A DNA stretch of 64,000 nucleotides from the NCBI RefSeq assembly GCF_016804325.1, contig NZ_CP043627.1, forward strand, positions 3,671,001 to 3,735,000, written 5' to 3'. A model generated the notes under the pieces. The model saw only the letters and a list, made by a program, of their open reading frames with translations. It ran no database searches and had not been told where the DNA came from. The position numbers and the translations under genes are program-made. Shown here in pieces: positions 10,223-18,383 of the stretch. The DNA comes from Methylobacterium aquaticum (GTDB lineage Bacteria; Pseudomonadota; Alphaproteobacteria; Rhizobiales; Beijerinckiaceae). Position 1 is the first letter of the stretch. Each line of letters begins with the position of its first letter.

Positions 10223-10264
10223 GATGTCACCCCTCGTGCATGACGCGAACCGGCCACGCTGTTG

Positions 10265-10282
10265 TTCGATATTATTTCGATA
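10265..10282. promoter_or_regulatory. Direct repeat TTCGATA (11-base period) upstream of receptor gene
   Basis: TTCGATA occurs at 10265-10271 and again at 10276-10282, exactly one helical turn apart, in an AT-rich patch 43 bases upstream of the receptor start. The placement fits an activator or repressor half-site pair, or simply the promoter. No protein is assigned. Confidence 0.3.
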
Positions 10283-10383
10283 GTTCTTGTTCGCCCGGGC
10301 ACCACTGCTCGGTTGATTTAGTTCGACTGAGTCTGACCGTTGCTACCGGCCCTTCTCGCGGGACGGATGGGAGGCAGCGGCAC

Positions 10384-12420
10384 TCAGCATCGCGGGCCCG
10401 CTTTGCGCAGGACGGCGCCGATCAGGTACGGCGCGCCGATCAGCGAGGCGAAGAGGCCGACGGGCATCTGGTAGGGGTAGAAGACGAGGCGCGAGAGCAG
10501 GTCGGCCCCGGCCATCAGCCCGCAGCCGATCGCGACCGAGCCGGCGAGATGCCCCCGCGCCCCGACGAAGCCCGCGGACCGGGCGAGGTGCGGCGCCATC
10601 AGCCCGACGAAGCTCACGGGCCCGACCGTCAGGGCGCTCACGCCCGTCGCGAGCGCGGCGATGGTGAGCAGGACGAGCTTGGCGCGCCCGAGCGGCAGGC
10701 CGAGGGCGATGGCAGCGGAATCGCCGAGCGGCAGCACGTCGAGCCACCGCGCGAGCAGGGCCAGGGCGGCGATGCTGGCGAGCGCCCCCGCGACCGCCAG
10801 TCGCGCGAGGGCCGGATCGACCTGCGTCGAGGCGCCGGTGATCCAGGCCAGGATCATCGCGGCCTCCAGGCCGCCGCGGGTCATGATCACCGTGAGGCCG
10901 GCACCGGCCAGGGCACCGAGCGCGATGCCGCCGAGCAGCATGCGGCTGCCCTGGAGCGCGGCGCGCCGCGCCACGGCGAGGAGCGCCGCGAGCCCGATTC
11001 CGGCGCCGAGAGCGGCGCTGCCGACCTGCGCGGCGAGGCCCGCGGCCGGCGCCGCGAGGATGCAGGTGGCGAGGCCGAAGCTCGCCGCGCCGCTGACGCC
11101 GAGAACCTCCGGGCTCGCCAGCGGGTTGGCGGTCATGCGCTGCAGGACGCAGCCGGACGCGGCGAGCATGGCTCCGCCCGCCATCACGGCCGCGAGGCGG
11201 GGCAGCCGCCAGGGCAGGAGGAGCGCGAGGTCCGAAGGCCCGGCGAGCACGAGCCCGGCGCGATCGCGCCCGAGCACCAGACCGGCGAGGACGAGGACGA
11301 CGACGGCACCCGCGAAGAGGGTCAGCGAACGCCACGGCTTGGCAAGGCTCCGGGGAGCGTGGGTCGTCCCCGACGCGATGGGGCGCAGGCCGGAGAGCCG
11401 GGGCAGCAGCAGGAGCAGGAACGGACCGGCGAGCAATGCCGTGACGGCGCCGGTCGGCAGGGCGAGACGGCTGCCGCGGTCGATCGCCTGCACGATCCCG
11501 TCGGTCAGGAGCAGGATCAGCCCGCCGAGGACGGGTGCGGCGACGAGGAAGGCGCGGGGCGTGCGCAGGCCGAGCATCCGCGCGAGGTTCGGGGCGGCGA
11601 GGCCGACAAAGCCGATGACGCCGACCTGCGCCACCACCGATCCCGCCAGGACGACGGCGAGCAGCAGCAGGGCGGTCCGGATCCGGGCGACGGGCAGGCC
11701 GAGGCCGCCGGCGCCCGCATCGTCGAGGGCGAGCAGGGCGAGGGGGCGCAGGAGCAGGGCGGCGAGCAGCCAGGCCAGGGCCAGCCGGATCCCGAGGCTT
11801 TCCGCCGGTCCCCAGTCCTGCTGCGCCAGCGAGCCGCCGCCCCAAAGGAACAGGGAGGTCAGGTATTGCCCGCCATACAGCACGAGCGCCGCGCTCGCCG
11901 AGGCGCAGACGAGGCCGACCAGCATGCCGGCGACCACGACGCTCGTCGGCTCGAAGGCCTGCCGCGCCGTGAGGCCGAGCACCAGGGCCGCTGCGGCGAG
12001 CGCGCCCGCGAAGGCGACCGCCTCGCGGCTGAGCCCGCCCAGATCCGGCGCGAAGGCGAGCGCGGCGACGATCGCCAGATGCGCACCCGCCGCGACGCCG
12101 AGCGTCGAGGCATCGGCGAGCGGGTTGCGCAGCACCCGTTGCAGCAGCATCCCGGCGAGGCTCAAGGCCGCTCCGGCCGCGAGCGCGACGATGGCCCGCG
12201 GCAGCAGGCTGTGGAGCACGACGATGTCGCGCAGGGGTTGGCTCGCATCGTCCAGCATCGCCCGGATGCCGAGCCCGTGCAGGAGGGCGCCGAGCCCCGC
12301 GAGCCTGGCGCAGAGACGGGCGAAGCGCAGCGCGAGCGCCCGGTCGCCTGGAGGCGCGGCGCACCCGGCTCGGGAGGGATCGGCGACGGTGCCGGCGCGG
12401 GACTCGAGGTCGCAGGTCAT
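10384..12420 (-). CDS. Fused iron-siderophore ABC permease (FhuB family)
   Basis: The 678-residue protein contains two FecCD modules in tandem, as in FhuB. The first carries NPLADASTLGVAAGA and GVIGFVGLAAPNLARML; the second carries NPLASPEVLGVSGAASFG and GPVSFVGLMAPHLAR. Each module is highly hydrophobic with about ten membrane spans, so the single chain forms the whole inner-membrane channel. ATG at 12420 overlaps the stop of the binding-protein gene by four bases. It is the last gene of the SIP-FhuC-FhuD-FhuB operon. FhuB relatives carry hydroxamate siderophores such as ferrichrome; the actual substrate is not known. Confidence 0.9.
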   Translation of the reverse strand: MTCDLESRAGTVADPSRAGCAAPPGDRALALRFARLCARLAGLGALLHGLGIRAMLDDASQPLRDIVVLHSLLPRAIVALAAGAALSLAGMLLQRVLRNPLADASTLGVAAGAHLAIVAALAFAPDLGGLSREAVAFAGALAAAALVLGLTARQAFEPTSVVVAGMLVGLVCASASAALVLYGGQYLTSLFLWGGGSLAQQDWGPAESLGIRLALAWLLAALLLRPLALLALDDAGAGGLGLPVARIRTALLLLAVVLAGSVVAQVGVIGFVGLAAPNLARMLGLRTPRAFLVAAPVLGGLILLLTDGIVQAIDRGSRLALPTGAVTALLAGPFLLLLLPRLSGLRPIASGTTHAPRSLAKPWRSLTLFAGAVVVLVLAGLVLGRDRAGLVLAGPSDLALLLPWRLPRLAAVMAGGAMLAASGCVLQRMTANPLASPEVLGVSGAASFGLATCILAAPAAGLAAQVGSAALGAGIGLAALLAVARRAALQGSRMLLGGIALGALAGAGLTVIMTRGGLEAAMILAWITGASTQVDPALARLAVAGALASIAALALLARWLDVLPLGDSAAIALGLPLGRAKLVLLTIAALATGVSALTVGPVSFVGLMAPHLARSAGFVGARGHLAGSVAIGCGLMAGADLLSRLVFYPYQMPVGLFASLIGAPYLIGAVLRKAGPRC

Positions 12421-13312
12421 GCCAGCGCCTCCGCGAGCAGGCGGGCGAACCGCGCGGCGGTGGGCAGGGCGCCGAAGGGATTGACCGGGGCCAGCACTCG
12501 GACGCGGTTCTCGCGCACCGCCGGCAGCGCGTTCCAAAGGGCGCTCTGCGGCAGTGCCCTGCCTGCGTCCGGTGGCAACGGGCCGACGATGACGATGCTG
12601 GCCCCGGATCCTGGGCCAGCGTCAGGATGTCGACCGGAGCCTGCGCGACGTAGCGGGTGTTGCCGGTCCAGGCGCTCGCCAGGCCGAGCCGGTCGAGCAC
12701 GGCACCGTGCATGCTGTCGGGTCCGAAGGCCCGGAAGTGGCGTGGATCGCCGACGCTGATCACGAAGACCCGTTCCCCGCGCCGGGATGCGAGCCGCTGC
12801 GCCGCTGCGGCGAGCGCCGCCTCGGTCTCGGCGACGACCCGCTCGGCCTCGCCCTCGCGCCCGACCCGGGCGGCGGCGATGCGGGTCGCCTCGATCGCCG
12901 CCGCGTAGGGTGGACGCCCGCGCTGGTCGATGCGCAGCGACAGGACCGGGGCGATGCGGCCGAGCTGGCCCTCGATGCGGCCGTACCAGGGGGCCGACAT
13001 GATCAGGTCGGGCGCGGCCCGCAGCAGGGCCTCGAAGTTCAGGCTGCCGCGCAGGCCGAGATCCGCGACGCGATCGGGGACCAGCGGCTCGACCACGAGC
13101 CTGCGGTAGAGCACCAGCTCGGCGCCCGCCACGACCTCCGCCCCGAGGGCGAGGGCCGTCTCGAGCATCGCCCAGTCGATCGCGGCGATGCGGGGCGGCG
13201 CAGCCCCGGCGGCGCAGGCGGGGGACCGGGGGAGCACGGCGCCGGCCGCCGCGGCCAGCAGAGCCCGCCGCGTCGGGAGGAGCGCATCGCATGTGGGATC
13301 GCACCGGCTCAC
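12417..13312 (-). CDS. Iron-siderophore periplasmic binding protein (FhuD-like, one frameshift)
   Basis: This is the solute-binding partner of the FhuB/FhuC pair. The best start is GTG at 13312, overlapping the TGA of the ATPase gene. It gives an N terminus PTRRALLAAAAG, a possible twin-arginine-like signal, and an early IAAIDWAMLETALALG segment typical of FhuD proteins. The frame breaks in the C run at 12602-12605, where one base is missing. After repair the sequence reads on through ASIVIVGPLPPDAG to the stop at 12417. About 298 residues result, normal for the family. As elsewhere in this window, the break looks like a homopolymer sequencing error. Confidence 0.8.
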
Positions 13313-14109
13313 AGGGGGTATCCGACGACGTCGCCGGTCCCGGGCAGGCGGTGGATGCCCATGCGCAGGCCGTAGATCCGGGCCAGCACGTCCTCGCGCA
13401 TCACGGCATCCGGCGTTCCTTGCGCGACGATGCGGCCATGGCCCAGCGCCACGATGTCGTCGCAGAACCGCGCCGCCATGTTGATGTCGTGCAGGATCAC
13501 GATCACGCTGAGGCCGCCCTCCCGCCCAAGCGCCCGAACCAGGGACAGCACGTCGATCTGGTGGGCGATGTCGAGGGCGGAGGTCGGCTCGTCGAGGAGC
13601 AGGCAGGCGGCGTCCTGGGCGAGCAGCATGGCGAGCCAGACGCGCTGGCGCTCGCCGCCGGAGAGCGAGGAAACCGCCCGGCCGCGGAAGGCCCCGGTGC
13701 CGGTCCGGCGGAGCGCCTCGTCGACCTTCTCCCGATCCTGCGCCCCGAAGCGGCCGAGAAGGCCGTGCCAGGGAAAGCGGCCGAGCGCGACCAGTTCCTC
13801 GACCCGCATTCCGTCCGTCGGCGGGGTGCACTGGGGCAGGTACGCGACCTGCCGGACGAACTCTCGCGGGCTGATCGCGGCGAGGTCCTCGCCGTGGAAC
13901 CGGATACGGCCCGAGCCGGATGGAGCTTGCCGGGCGAGCAGGCGCATCAGCGTGCTCTTGCCCGAGCCGTTCGGCCCGATCAGCCCGCAGATCCGGCCCG
14001 GTGCGAAGCGATGGGTGATCCCGTCGAGCAGGGTCCGTCCGCCGGCCTCGACACGGATCCCGGCGAGCTCGAACAGGGCGGCCGGGCTCCCCTCAGCGTG
14101 CCGCCGCAT
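13309..14109 (-). CDS. Iron-siderophore ABC transporter ATP-binding protein (FhuC-like)
   Basis: This is the cytoplasmic ATPase of the second siderophore importer. From ATG at 14109 the protein has 266 residues, with Walker A GPNGSGKST at 45-53, signature LSGGERQRV, Walker B CLLLDEPTSALD and a switch-histidine segment ILHDINMA. The segment VALGRFPWHG is characteristic of FhuC. The start lies inside the last codons of the SIP gene (17-base overlap) and the stop overlaps the binding-protein GTG, so all four genes are likely one coupled transcript. Confidence 0.9.
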   Translation of the reverse strand: MRRHAEGSPAALFELAGIRVEAGGRTLLDGITHRFAPGRICGLIGPNGSGKSTLMRLLARQAPSGSGRIRFHGEDLAAISPREFVRQVAYLPQCTPPTDGMRVEELVALGRFPWHGLLGRFGAQDREKVDEALRRTGTGAFRGRAVSSLSGGERQRVWLAMLLAQDAACLLLDEPTSALDIAHQIDVLSLVRALGREGGLSVIVILHDINMAARFCDDIVALGHGRIVAQGTPDAVMREDVLARIYGLRMGIHRLPGTGDVVGYPL

Positions 14110-14872
14110 CGTCGTCCTGCCGGCGCCAGTAGGTGACGATCCGCGCCTGCGCGCTGCCGAGGGCGAGGCGCTCGCGCATGATGGCGGTGAGGTCGCGGGC
14201 CGTACCCGCCTCGACGCCGGCATAGAGGAAGGAATTGCGACCCGCGTCCCGGGCGAGGCCGGCGGCCGCCCGAACGAGCTGCGAGCCCCGCCCGGAGCGG
14301 TGGAGAAAGTCGAGCCGCGCGCCGGCGCCGCAGGTCACGGCCTGCTCCTCGTCCCGGTCCGCCACCTCGACGAGCGCATCGATGCGCCGGCCGGGCGCCG
14401 CCTCCTCGATCAGGCGGCCGATCACCGGCAGCGCGGTCTCGTCGCCGACGAGGACGAGGCGGTCCGCTCGCGGAACGGGACGGCCGAGCGGCCCGATCAG
14501 TCCCACGTGGTCGCCGGGACGGGCCCGGGCGCCCCAGCAGGAGCCGGGACCCGCGGGCGCGTGCAGCACGACGTCGATGTCGATCTCGCCCGCCTCCGGC
14601 CGGACGAACCGCACGGTGTAATAGCGCGACGCCGCCGGCGCTCCGTCCACGCCGCGCAACGGACCGCAGGGGCATGGGACGAGGAGGCGGGCATGCATCG
14701 CGGGCCCCGCGAAGGACGCCGCGTCGTCGCAGGCGAGGGTGATCCGGCGCAGCCGCGGCGTCACGGCCTGCCTTGCCAGGACTCGAAGCGTGCGCGGGGT
14801 CTCCTTCAGGCCGGAGGAAGGCAATGGGGCGGCACGAACGACAGTCGGCGGGGCAGAGGGAGGCAACGACAT
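14093..14872 (-). CDS. Siderophore-interacting protein, ferric-siderophore reductase (SIP family)
   Basis: The 259-residue protein matches the FAD-dependent SIP/ViuB family. RYYTVR at 83-88 fits the flavin-binding motif, GDETALP at 143-149 is the pyridine-nucleotide site hallmark, and the C terminus holds RIVTYWRRQ. These cytoplasmic enzymes use NAD(P)H to reduce ferric siderophores and release Fe(II). As first gene of the SIP-FhuC-FhuD-FhuB set, it suggests that this importer's siderophore is unloaded by reduction, whereas the neighbouring locus carries an esterase. ATG at 14872 is the only good start. Confidence 0.88.
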   Translation of the reverse strand: MSLPPSAPPTVVRAAPLPSSGLKETPRTLRVLARQAVTPRLRRITLACDDAASFAGPAMHARLLVPCPCGPLRGVDGAPAASRYYTVRFVRPEAGEIDIDVVLHAPAGPGSCWGARARPGDHVGLIGPLGRPVPRADRLVLVGDETALPVIGRLIEEAAPGRRIDALVEVADRDEEQAVTCGAGARLDFLHRSGRGSQLVRAAAGLARDAGRNSFLYAGVEAGTARDLTAIMRERLALGSAQARIVTYWRRQDDDAAAR

Positions 14873-15082
14873 GATCCGGTTCCCGACGGGTGCCGACGCG
14901 GCGCAGAACTGCCGTCCGGGTACGGGCTTAGCCGGGCCGGGTGCCGAGGGTCCAATAATTAGCCCATACGATTTTCAGAAGTGGAGCTTATGATAGGAGG
15001 AGCGAGATTGTTTGTAATTATTAAAATTTCAGGCCCGACTTGCTCGTAAGGGCCTGCGGAATCGCGGATGCGAAAGGGGATT
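14873..15082. promoter_or_regulatory. Divergent, partly AT-rich promoter region
   Basis: This 210-base gap separates the minus-strand SIP operon from the plus-strand LysR gene. Two AT-rich patches, around 14955-14975 and 15010-15032, stand out from the GC-rich surroundings and probably hold the two promoters. I could not identify a convincing Fur, Irr or RirA box. Confidence 0.5.
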
Positions 15083-16018
15083 ATGAGCGTCAACAAGGCG
15101 ACGGGCGCGTTCGAGCTGCGGCACCTGCGCTACTTCGTGACCCTGGCCGAGGAGCGGAACTTCAGCCGCGCGGCGGAGCGGCTCGGCATCGCCCAGCCGG
15201 GCCTGAGCCAGCAGATCCTCAACCTGGAGGCGCTGGTGGGCACAGCTCTGCTCGATCGCAGCCGACGCTCGGTCCAGCTCACGCTGCCCGGCCAGGTCTT
15301 CCTGCAGGAGGCCCGCAAGACGCTTCTCCAAGCCGACACGGCTCTGGCCGCCGTGCGCCGGACCGGGCGGGGCGAGACGGGCCGGATCTCCATCGGCTAC
15401 GTGGCCTCGGCCGCCTATGCGGGCGTGCTCACGGCGTCGCTCGCCGGCTTCCGGACGACGCATCCGGAGGTGGAGCTTCAGCTCACCGAGATGGAGATGG
15501 GCCTGCAACTCGCGGCGATCGCCGGCGGCGCCCTCGATTTCGGCTATGTCCGCCCCCCGGTGAAGGTCCCCGACGGGGTCGCGACGACCTGCGTCCCGCG
15601 CGAGCCCCTCGTCGTCGCGGTCGGCGCGGCCCACGCGCTCGCCGATCACGAGACGATTCCGTTGGCCGCGCTGAGCGAGGAGACCTTCATCGCGCCGCGC
15701 CAGGCCGTCGATGTCGGCTTTCACCACAACGCCGTCATCGCCTGCCGCGAGAGCGGCTTCGAGCCGACGATCAGCGCCACCGGGCGGGACTTCACTACCA
15801 TCGCCAGCATGGTCGCGGTCGGGCTCGGGGTCGCGCTCGTGCCGCGATCCCTGACCTGCCTGCAACTGCCCGGCCTCGTCTACCGCCCGGTCACCGGATC
15901 GACGACGACCTCGGATCTCGCGGTGGCCTACCGCCGCAACGAGCCGGCGCCGGCGGTGAGGGCCTTCATCCGCCACCACCATCGGGCGGACCCGGCCGGG
16001 CGCGACGCGGCGACGTGA
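15083..16018 (+). CDS. LysR-family transcriptional regulator
   Basis: The protein has an N-terminal winged helix-turn-helix (LRHLRYFVTLAEERNFSRAAERLGIAQPGLS) and a C-terminal periplasmic-binding-like effector domain starting at GRISIGYVASAAY. ATG at 15083 is preceded by AAAGGGG, a better ribosome binding site than the upstream ATG at 15068. Length is about 311 residues, normal for LysR. It is divergent from the SIP operon and convergent with the gamma-glutamyltransferase gene. Effector and targets cannot be told from the sequence; BenM/CatM-like aromatic-type effectors are common for this subgroup. Confidence 0.88.
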   Translation: MSVNKATGAFELRHLRYFVTLAEERNFSRAAERLGIAQPGLSQQILNLEALVGTALLDRSRRSVQLTLPGQVFLQEARKTLLQADTALAAVRRTGRGETGRISIGYVASAAYAGVLTASLAGFRTTHPEVELQLTEMEMGLQLAAIAGGALDFGYVRPPVKVPDGVATTCVPREPLVVAVGAAHALADHETIPLAALSEETFIAPRQAVDVGFHHNAVIACRESGFEPTISATGRDFTTIASMVAVGLGVALVPRSLTCLQLPGLVYRPVTGSTTTSDLAVAYRRNEPAPAVRAFIRHHHRADPAGRDAAT

Positions 16019-16044
16019 TGCGCCGCCGGACCGACCCGGACGGG

Positions 16045-17751
16045 TCAGGCCGACGGAGCGGCCCGGCGCGGGTCGGGCCAGAACGAGGTGCCGGCGCGGG
16101 CGAGCCCGCCGCCGAGCCCCGCCGGCGAACCATCGGCCCGCCAGCAGGCCGCCCCCGTCATCGTGCCGTCGGGCTCGAAACCGACCGCGCACATCCCGCC
16201 GCCGACATGCGCCACCGGCCGCACCGGGTGGCCGCGGGCGGCAAGCGCCGCGCGCACGGTCTCCGGGACGCCGTCCTCGATCTCCGCCTCCTCGCCCCAG
16301 GTGAAGACGCGGGGCGCCTCGACCGCCTCCTGCAGCGACATGCCGTGATCGACGAGGTTGAGGACGGCCTGGAGCGCGCCGGCGGGGATCCGGTGCGCGC
16401 CGGGCAGCCCGAGGGCGAAGACCGGCCGGCCCGCGCGGCAGCCGATGAGGGCCGAGATGCCGCTCGTGATCCGCTTGCCGGGCGCCAGGGACAGGGCGTG
16501 GCCGGGATGCGGATCGAACAGGTACATGTAGTTGTTCGGCACGATCCCGGTCCCGGGGATCATGATCTTGGCGCCGAACAGGCTGTTGATCGTCTGGGTC
16601 GAGGTGACGATGGCGCCGTCGGCATCCGCCACGGTGACGTGGGTGGTGTTCTGGGACTCGTTGGTGCCGACGCCCGGCGCGTAGCGGCCGGCCCGCGCCG
16701 GGTCGATCTCCGGGCGGCGCAGGGCGGCGTAGTCCTTCGCGGTCAGCCGGGCCACCGGCACGTCGACGAAGGCCGGATCGGCGGTGGCGGCGCGCCGGTC
16801 GACGGCGGCGATCTTCAGGACTTCCAGCAGGAGGTGGAGCGTGTCCGGCGTGCCGAAGCCCATGGCGGCGAGATCGTAGGCCTCGAGCAGGTTCAGCATC
16901 TGCACGATGTGGATCCCGCCCGAGGCCGGCGGCGCCGGGCCGATGATCTCGACGCCGCGATAGGCCCCCCGCACCGGTGTGCGCTCCACCGTGCGGTAGG
17001 CCGCGAGGTCGGCGGGCGCGAGGTAGGAACCGGCGGCCCGGAGCGCCGAACCGATCTCGCTGCCGAGGCTGCCGCCGTAGAGCGCGTCCGGCCCCTCGCG
17101 GGCGATGGTGGCGAGCGTCTGCGCGTAATCGCCCTGGACGAGGCGCGCTCCGGCCGCGACCGGCTCGCCTCCGGGCAGGAAGACGTGTCCGATCGCGGCG
17201 TCGCGCGCCAGGAGCGGCGCGTTCTCCGCCGTGCAGGCGGCGAGGTAGGGTGTGACCGTGAAGCCACGCCGGGCGTAGCGGATCGCCGGCTCCATCACGT
17301 CGGCGAGGGGCAGGCGACCGAAGCGGGCGAGCGCCTCGCACCAGCCCTTCAGCATGCCCGGGACCGCAACCGCGGAGGCGCCCATGAAGTTGCGACGCCC
17401 CCGCGTCTCCATGTAGTCCGGCCAGGTGTCGGAGACGGGCTCGTAGGCGTCGGGCCGGGCGGCGGCCGGCGCAGTCGCGAGGCCATCGATCGTCGTGGTC
17501 GTCCCGTCGGCGAGCCGGATCACCGCGACGCCGCCGCCGAAGATGCCGACCATCATCGGCTCGACCACCGTGAGGGCGAAGAGCGCCGCGACCGCGGCGT
17601 CGATCGCGTTGCCGCCGACGGCCAGCATCTCGAGCGCCGCGGCGGATGCGAGGGGATGGTTCGTCACCGCCATGCCGCGCCGGGCCGTGACCGGGGTCTT
17701 CTCGCACGCGAAGGGCGCGCCCGCCCGCGCCCGCCAGTCGTTGCGAGTCAT
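16045..17751 (-). CDS. ggt: Gamma-glutamyltransferase family protein
   Basis: This Ntn-hydrolase precursor would cleave gamma-glutamyl bonds in glutathione or related peptides and can self-process into two subunits. From ATG at 17751 it has 568 residues. The N-terminal part has ARRGMAVTNHPLAS and GGNAIDAAVAALFALTVVEP. The processing site is NTTHVTV near residue 370, whose Thr is the expected nucleophile, and later GGG motifs fit the small subunit. No clear signal peptide is seen, so a cytoplasmic or YwrD-like form is possible. Its ATG overlaps the upstream stop. It ends the peptide-uptake operon, suggesting processing of an imported gamma-glutamyl compound. Confidence 0.9.
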   Translation of the reverse strand: MTRNDWRARAGAPFACEKTPVTARRGMAVTNHPLASAAALEMLAVGGNAIDAAVAALFALTVVEPMMVGIFGGGVAVIRLADGTTTTIDGLATAPAAARPDAYEPVSDTWPDYMETRGRRNFMGASAVAVPGMLKGWCEALARFGRLPLADVMEPAIRYARRGFTVTPYLAACTAENAPLLARDAAIGHVFLPGGEPVAAGARLVQGDYAQTLATIAREGPDALYGGSLGSEIGSALRAAGSYLAPADLAAYRTVERTPVRGAYRGVEIIGPAPPASGGIHIVQMLNLLEAYDLAAMGFGTPDTLHLLLEVLKIAAVDRRAATADPAFVDVPVARLTAKDYAALRRPEIDPARAGRYAPGVGTNESQNTTHVTVADADGAIVTSTQTINSLFGAKIMIPGTGIVPNNYMYLFDPHPGHALSLAPGKRITSGISALIGCRAGRPVFALGLPGAHRIPAGALQAVLNLVDHGMSLQEAVEAPRVFTWGEEAEIEDGVPETVRAALAARGHPVRPVAHVGGGMCAVGFEPDGTMTGAACWRADGSPAGLGGGLARAGTSFWPDPRRAAPSA

Positions 17752-18383
17752 CAGTACAGCCTCGTGCGGTAGCCTTCCTCCATCGTCCGTTCGGCCGCCT
17801 CGACCGTCACGGTGGCGGTCTGCTCGGCGATGATGCGGCCGAGCGTCGGGAAGGTGCTGCGCTCGACGTGGAGCGAGGGATCCCACAGCTTCGAGCGCAT
17901 CAGCGCCTTGCCGCAATGGAAGAACGTTTCTTGCACGCTGACGAGGAGGCCGACCGGCGGGACCTTGCCCTGGGCGGCGAGGGGCGCGAGCCGATCCGCG
18001 TCACGAGTGAGGCTGGCGCGGCCGTTGACCCGCAGCGTCTCGTTGATCCCCGGCACCATGAAGATCAGCCCGACGGCCGGGTAGCGCAGGATGTTGGCGA
18101 AGGAATCGACCCGCTTGTTGCCGAGCCGGTCCGGGATCAGCAGCGTGCGCTCGTCGAGCACCGCCACGAAACCCGCGGCGTCCCCGCGCGGGCTCGCATC
18201 GGAGCGCCCCTCGCCGTCGCTCGAGGCGAGCACCAGGAAGGGCGAGAGCGCGATGAAGTCCCGGCAGAAGCCGTCGAGGTATCCGAGAACCTTCTTCTCG
18301 GCGAGCGGGTTGATCGGTCCGTACTCCGCGCGCAGCTCGTCCTGCGTCCGGATCGGGGGCGTCGGCCCGGGCGTCTCGGTCAT
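17751..18383 (-). CDS. Pyridoxamine 5'-phosphate oxidase-family FMN-binding protein (MSMEG_1061-like)
   Basis: The 210-residue protein resembles the split-barrel FMN-dependent family that includes MSMEG_1061. It has an early SPFLVLASSDGEGRSDASPRGD segment and the DRLGNKRVDSFANIL motif, followed by GLIFMVPGINETLRVNGRA. These motifs are typical of that subgroup rather than of true PdxH. Its physiological reaction is unknown. Start and stop overlap neighbours by four bases each, so it is translationally coupled between the M20 peptidase and the gamma-glutamyltransferase. Confidence 0.85.
   Translation of the reverse strand: MTETPGPTPPIRTQDELRAEYGPINPLAEKKVLGYLDGFCRDFIALSPFLVLASSDGEGRSDASPRGDAAGFVAVLDERTLLIPDRLGNKRVDSFANILRYPAVGLIFMVPGINETLRVNGRASLTRDADRLAPLAAQGKVPPVGLLVSVQETFFHCGKALMRSKLWDPSLHVERSTFPTLGRIIAEQTATVTVEAAERTMEEGYRTRLY

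Noticed and set aside
10240..12759. 839-codon plus-strand reading frame opposite fhuB/fhuD
   Set aside because: Antisense shadow with Glu/Arg/Gly-rich composition and no domain; the minus-strand FhuB-type protein explains the open frame.
14873..15082. Fur, RirA or Irr box upstream of the SIP operon
   Set aside because: AT-rich patches are present, but I found no inverted repeat close enough to the known iron-box consensus sequences.
15040..17772. 910-codon plus-strand frame across LysR and gamma-glutamyltransferase genes
   Set aside because: It overlaps two clear genes in other frames and has arginine/glycine-rich noncoding-type sequence.
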